Below, in pieces: positions 60,826 to 64,000 of a stretch of 64,000 nt of DNA (position 1 is the first letter of the stretch; each line of letters begins with the position of its first letter). Both the position numbers and the translations under genes were made by a program. The notes below the pieces were generated by a model that saw only the letters and a program-made list of their open reading frames with translations, had not been told where the DNA came from and did no database searches. This DNA comes from JAUIAI01 sp041396585. GTDB lineage: Bacteria > Pseudomonadota > Gammaproteobacteria > Burkholderiales > Burkholderiaceae_E. The stretch lies in assembly GCA_041396585.1 (NCBI GenBank), contig JAWKYG010000017.1:1-64000 (forward strand). Direction: 5' to 3'.

Positions 60826-61518
60826 TCAGCGCACGCCGTCTGTTGGTGATCCGTCGTCGCGATACGCCTGATAAGGCCCGGTGCCGCTGTGACCGGCCTC
60901 GGACGCGGGCAGAAAAGCGCCTCGCGCGGCGTCGAATACGTGCACCTCGCCGTCCTCGATCACATAGTGCCAGCCGTGCAGGCTCAGCCGACCGGCCTCG
61001 ACCGCGCTGCGCACCATCGGGTAGTCCATCAGACGCTCGAGTTGCAGCACGATCGCGCGTTGTTCGGTGCGCCGAAGCGCCTCCTCGCCCGGCTGAACCG
61101 GCAACAAGGCCTCGTCGATCAACTGCAGCCAGCTCTTGAGCGCGACCGCGCCGGCCGGTGCGCCATCATAGGCGGCCCGGATCGCACCGCAATGGCTGTG
61201 ACCACAGACGATGATGTGCTCGACCTGCAATGACAGCACCGCGAACTCGATGCCGGCGGTAGTGCCATGCAGGCCGCTACTGCCGTCATACGGCGGCACC
61301 ACGGCCCCGACATTGCGAATGATGAACAGATCACCCGGCGCCGCGCCGGTCAGCAGATAGGGAACCAGCCTGGAATCCGAGCAGCCGATGAACAATGTCT
61401 TGGGGTGCTGCCCCTGGGCCACCAGATCCTGAAAGCGCTGCTGGTGGCGCGGAAAGTAGCTCTCATGGAAATCGCGCAGGCGCAGCAACAGTTCGTCGCG
61501 TGCTTCGTCGTTCATCAT
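60826..61518 (-). CDS. Beta-class carbonic anhydrase
   Basis: Zinc enzyme interconverting CO2 and bicarbonate, 230 residues. Zinc ligands Cys46, His107 and Cys110 with Asp48-Arg50 dyad: CSDSR and CGHSHCG. The central RNVGAVVPPYD is typical. It is 45 bp downstream of narI on the same strand and may be read through from the nar operon. No export signal, so cytoplasmic. Confidence 0.95.
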   Translation of the reverse strand: MMNDEARDELLLRLRDFHESYFPRHQQRFQDLVAQGQHPKTLFIGCSDSRLVPYLLTGAAPGDLFIIRNVGAVVPPYDGSSGLHGTTAGIEFAVLSLQVEHIIVCGHSHCGAIRAAYDGAPAGAVALKSWLQLIDEALLPVQPGEEALRRTEQRAIVLQLERLMDYPMVRSAVEAGRLSLHGWHYVIEDGEVHVFDAARGAFLPASEAGHSGTGPYQAYRDDGSPTDGVR

Positions 61519-61563
61519 CAGGACCGCGTTGTACAGTTCGGCGGGCGGCCAGCCTCGCCGCCG

Positions 61564-62295
61564 TCAGAGCGTGCGATGCTGGGACACGATCGACGCCTTC
61601 TTCGGCATGCCCAGGCGCCGGCTGCGTACCAGCTGGTAGGGCCGGGTCACATAAGCCAGCGTCGCGAAACCGCTCCAGACATGCACGAGCCGGGTGAACG
61701 GAAAGATCAGGAAGATCGTCATGCCCAGGAACATATGCGCCTTGAAGACCCAGCCGGCACCGAGCATCAGCTCGGCCGCGCCACCGCGAAACGTGACGAT
61801 GCGCTGCGCCCACTCGGCGAGAACGAGCATCACACTGCCGTCCAGATGCTGAGCCGACAGGGGAATCGTCGCCAGGCCGAGCAGGAACTGCATCCACAAC
61901 AGCCATAGCAGCATGATGTCGCTGACCCGGCTGTTGATCCGTATCCTCGGATCGGTCAGACGGCGATGCAGCAGCAGACTGATGCCGATGAACCCAAGCA
62001 CCCCGAACAGACCGCCGGATACCATGGCCAGGATCTGCTTCGCACCGGCTCCGAGAAAGGGTTCGTAGACGACATGCGGTGTCAGCATGCCCACCGCGTG
62101 ACCAAAGAACAGGAACAGGATGCCCACATGAAACAGATTGCTCCCCAGGCGAAGCTGGCCGGCTCGCAATAGTTGCGACGAATCGCTCTTCCAGGTGTAC
62201 TGATCGCGCTCGAAGCGGATCAGGCTGCCGAGCAGGAAAACACTCAGCGCGATGTATGGGTAGATGCCAAAGACGAGGTGATTCAGGGTGTCCAT
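61564..62295 (-). CDS. narI: Respiratory nitrate reductase gamma subunit
   Basis: Di-heme b membrane subunit of NarGHI, passing quinol electrons to NarH. 243 residues with five hydrophobic segments. Heme-ligand His lie in NLFHVGILFLFFGHAVG and at the C-terminal side in KAHMFLGMTI and RLVHVWSG. N-terminus MDTLNHLVFGIYPYIAL is the family start; the longer open frame upstream overlaps narJ and is not used. 17 bp after narJ. Confidence 0.95.
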   Translation of the reverse strand: MDTLNHLVFGIYPYIALSVFLLGSLIRFERDQYTWKSDSSQLLRAGQLRLGSNLFHVGILFLFFGHAVGMLTPHVVYEPFLGAGAKQILAMVSGGLFGVLGFIGISLLLHRRLTDPRIRINSRVSDIMLLWLLWMQFLLGLATIPLSAQHLDGSVMLVLAEWAQRIVTFRGGAAELMLGAGWVFKAHMFLGMTIFLIFPFTRLVHVWSGFATLAYVTRPYQLVRSRRLGMPKKASIVSQHRTL

Positions 62296-62312
62296 GTTCG
62301 GGCTCTCCGCGT

Positions 62313-62990
62313 TCAGGCTGCCGGGCGCCGCGCCTGCGTTGCGCCGCGCATCACGTGAATGGGTCTGGGCTCGCCAGGCTTCGCCTGCCCGTTCAGGCTG
62401 CAACCCGCGAAGGCCTGCGGCTCGCTCCAGGATTCATCGATCGGGCGGTCGGCCTCGATCTCCACGGCCTGGGCACGCTGGCCGGCCAGCTCGATCACCG
62501 CAGCGATCACCGCGGCATACGGACTACCCCGCGATTGCAGGGCGCTGAAGACGCGATTCAACAAGTGGGCGATCTCGCCGAGGAAGGCACGCGCCAACCC
62601 CGGTGGCTGGGTCGACGCAAACTCGAGTAGCGCCCCGAGGTGGTCCGGTAACTCATTGGCGGCCAGGCGCAGGCCGGCTCGCCGGTAGGTCTGCGCAAGA
62701 TCGATCATGGCCGGGCCACGATCGCGCGAATCGCCATGAACATGCTCGAACAGATGCAGCGAGGTGGCGTGGCCGCGATCGAAGGTCGCGACATAGCGGG
62801 ACTCGGCATCAAGATCATCCATGGCCCGCATCTGATCCACCACCGCACGCAGCTCGGCACGGCGTGATGCGCCGAGCACGCCTTCGCCGTCGATGGCTTC
62901 GATCAGGGCGCCCGCCTGGTCATGCCAGGCAGCATCGGGATAGGCCAGCATCCGTGCCAGTGCGCGCAGCGAATACTTCATCGGTTTCAT
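62313..62990 (-). CDS. narJ: Nitrate reductase assembly chaperone
   Basis: Cytoplasmic chaperone for molybdenum-cofactor insertion into NarG. 225 residues. The TorD/NarJ-like helical core contains YVATFDRGHATSLHLFEHVHGDSRDRG, the family signature (here in parts). GAGGAGG lies 7 nt before ATG 62990. Between narH (10 bp upstream) and narI in the standard narGHJI order. Confidence 0.96.
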   Translation of the reverse strand: MKPMKYSLRALARMLAYPDAAWHDQAGALIEAIDGEGVLGASRRAELRAVVDQMRAMDDLDAESRYVATFDRGHATSLHLFEHVHGDSRDRGPAMIDLAQTYRRAGLRLAANELPDHLGALLEFASTQPPGLARAFLGEIAHLLNRVFSALQSRGSPYAAVIAAVIELAGQRAQAVEIEADRPIDESWSEPQAFAGCSLNGQAKPGEPRPIHVMRGATQARRPAA

Positions 62991-63000
62991 CGCAGCCTCC

Positions 63001-64000
63001 TCAGATGACTGACTTGATCGGAATCGTGCGACGCTTCTCGGTGCCGAACAGACTGGTCTCGGTCGACCCCTCCGAGCACCCGTTGCCGAACGAGAAGCCG
63101 CACCCGCCGCGCAAATCGAAGGCATCTTCCGCATACTCGCGGTGGGCGCTCGGAATCACGAACCGGTCCTCGTAGTTCGCGATCGCCATCACGCGATACA
63201 TCTCCTCCACCTGATCAGCGCTCAGCCCCACCTGCGCGAGCACCGCCGGGTTCTCGATGCCATCCACATGACGGCCGCGCTGCCAGGCACGCATCGCGAG
63301 CATCCGTTCGAGCGCACGCTTCACCGGCCCGGTGTCACCGGCAGTCAGCAGGTTGGCGAGATACTGCAGCGGGATGCGCATCTGATCGAGATCGGGCAGA
63401 TGACCGTTGGCACCGATGTGTCCGGCACTGGCCGCCGAGGTGATCGGCGACAACGGCGGCACGTACCAGACCATGGGCAGCGTGCGGTACTCCGGATGCA
63501 GTGGCAGCGCCACCTGCCAGTCGATCGCCATCTTGTAGACGGGGCTGTTACGGGCGCCTTCGAGCCAGGCCTCGGGCACGCCGTCGTGACGCGCCTGTTC
63601 GATCACACGGGGATCGTTGGGGTCGAGGAAGATGTCCAGTTGTGCCTGGTAGAGATCCTTGTCGTTGGCCACGCTCGCCGCCTCGGCAATCCGGTCGGCG
63701 TCATAGAGCACGACACCGAGATAGCGGATTCTTCCGACGCAGGTTTCCGAGCAAACCGTCGGCTGGCCGGCTTCTATGCGGGGATAGCAGAAGATGCACT
63801 TCTCGGCCTTGCCGCTCTGCCAGTTGTAATAGATCTTCTTGTACGGGCAACCGCTGACGCACATGCGCCAGCCGCGACACTTGTCCTGGTCGATCAACAC
63901 CACCCCGTCGTCCTCGCGCTTGTAGATCGACCCGGACGGGCACGAGGCCACGCAGGCGGGGTTCAGGCAGTGCTCGCACAGGCGCGGCAGATACATCATG
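63001..64000 (-). CDS. narH: Respiratory nitrate reductase beta subunit, 5'-truncated by window edge
   Basis: Iron-sulfur electron-transfer subunit of NarGHI at the cytoplasmic face of the membrane. About 333 C-terminal residues are visible of a protein of usually about 500. Cys clusters CEHCLNPACVASCP, CRGWRMCVSGCP (Trp in the 3Fe-4S site) and CIFCYPRI...CSETCVGR are present. The N-terminal cluster lies outside the window. narG is expected further right on the minus strand. Confidence 0.97.
   Translation of the reverse strand, partial: MMYLPRLCEHCLNPACVASCPSGSIYKREDDGVVLIDQDKCRGWRMCVSGCPYKKIYYNWQSGKAEKCIFCYPRIEAGQPTVCSETCVGRIRYLGVVLYDADRIAEAASVANDKDLYQAQLDIFLDPNDPRVIEQARHDGVPEAWLEGARNSPVYKMAIDWQVALPLHPEYRTLPMVWYVPPLSPITSAASAGHIGANGHLPDLDQMRIPLQYLANLLTAGDTGPVKRALERMLAMRAWQRGRHVDGIENPAVLAQVGLSADQVEEMYRVMAIANYEDRFVIPSAHREYAEDAFDLRGGCGFSFGNGCSEGSTETSLFGTEKRRTIPIKSVI

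Overview
This is a GC-rich, densely packed proteobacterial chromosome segment. Co-directional runs often show 4-nt ATGA overlaps. Gene families (homogentisate pathway, TfdB-like phenol hydroxylases, a branched-chain-type ABC importer, two TRAP importers, narGHJI, an RND pump) fit an aerobic or denitrifying environmental betaproteobacterium, probably Burkholderiales-like. That placement is inferred from gene content only; no rRNA, tRNA, CRISPR array, phage, IS element or origin was seen.

Layout. 0-3.5 kb: acetamidase/formamidase (cut by the window edge), then upp-codA (cytosine to uracil to UMP). 3.5-13.5 kb: an MliC-like lipoprotein, then a catabolic block: a frameshifted TetR regulator, a clear operator/promoter, a two-component FMNH2-dependent monooxygenase, a complete branched-chain-type ABC importer and a TfdB-like flavin hydroxylase. 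13.6-16.7 kb: lemA, a DUF2207 membrane protein and an unknown gene. 16.9-20.8 kb: fahA-hmgA, and divergently a frameshifted N-carbamoylputrescine amidase. 21-24.5 kb: CYP153-like P450, GMC oxidoreductase and gluconate-dehydrogenase-subunit-3-like protein. 24.5-30.3 kb: MDR reductase, patatin, HAD enzyme, a type II dehydroquinase homologue lacking key catalytic residues, and a TetR facing a sterol-desaturase-type hydroxylase across a perfect palindrome, then an 18-unit 13-bp tandem repeat that begins inside the hydroxylase stop codon. 30.4-37.9 kb: RpiR regulator, TRAP importer, diaminopropionate ammonia-lyase, M20 carbamoylase-type hydrolase and N-carbamoyl-D-amino-acid hydrolase. 38-44.2 kb: queC and a queuosine-precursor transporter, EamA exporter, Gfo/Idh/MocA enzyme, periplasmic MsrB-MsrA, and two unknown genes. 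44.2-50.6 kb: RND pump with adaptor, then a cytochrome c and a sorbosone-dehydrogenase-like gene, both frameshifted. 50.9-59.3 kb: SDR with a second TfdB-like hydroxylase, then a GntR regulator facing a class V aminotransferase, a second TRAP importer and a GST. 59.3-64 kb: YaiI/DUF188, a membrane protein, beta-carbonic anhydrase and narI-narJ-narH (narH cut by the window edge).

The segment is mainly a set of uptake-plus-catabolism modules, each with a local regulator (TetR, TetR, RpiR, GntR). All three solute-binding-protein genes are followed by a stem-loop, suggesting a shared way of uncoupling binding-protein expression from the genes behind it. The most distinctive items are the transport/lyase/carbamoylase operon at 31.4-37.9 kb, the P450-GMC operon, the dehydroquinase homologue without catalytic Tyr/His, and the 13-bp repeat array. 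Four genes carry frameshifts, with three events inside about 360 bp near 49.0-49.4 kb; sequence error should be excluded before any of them is called a pseudogene.
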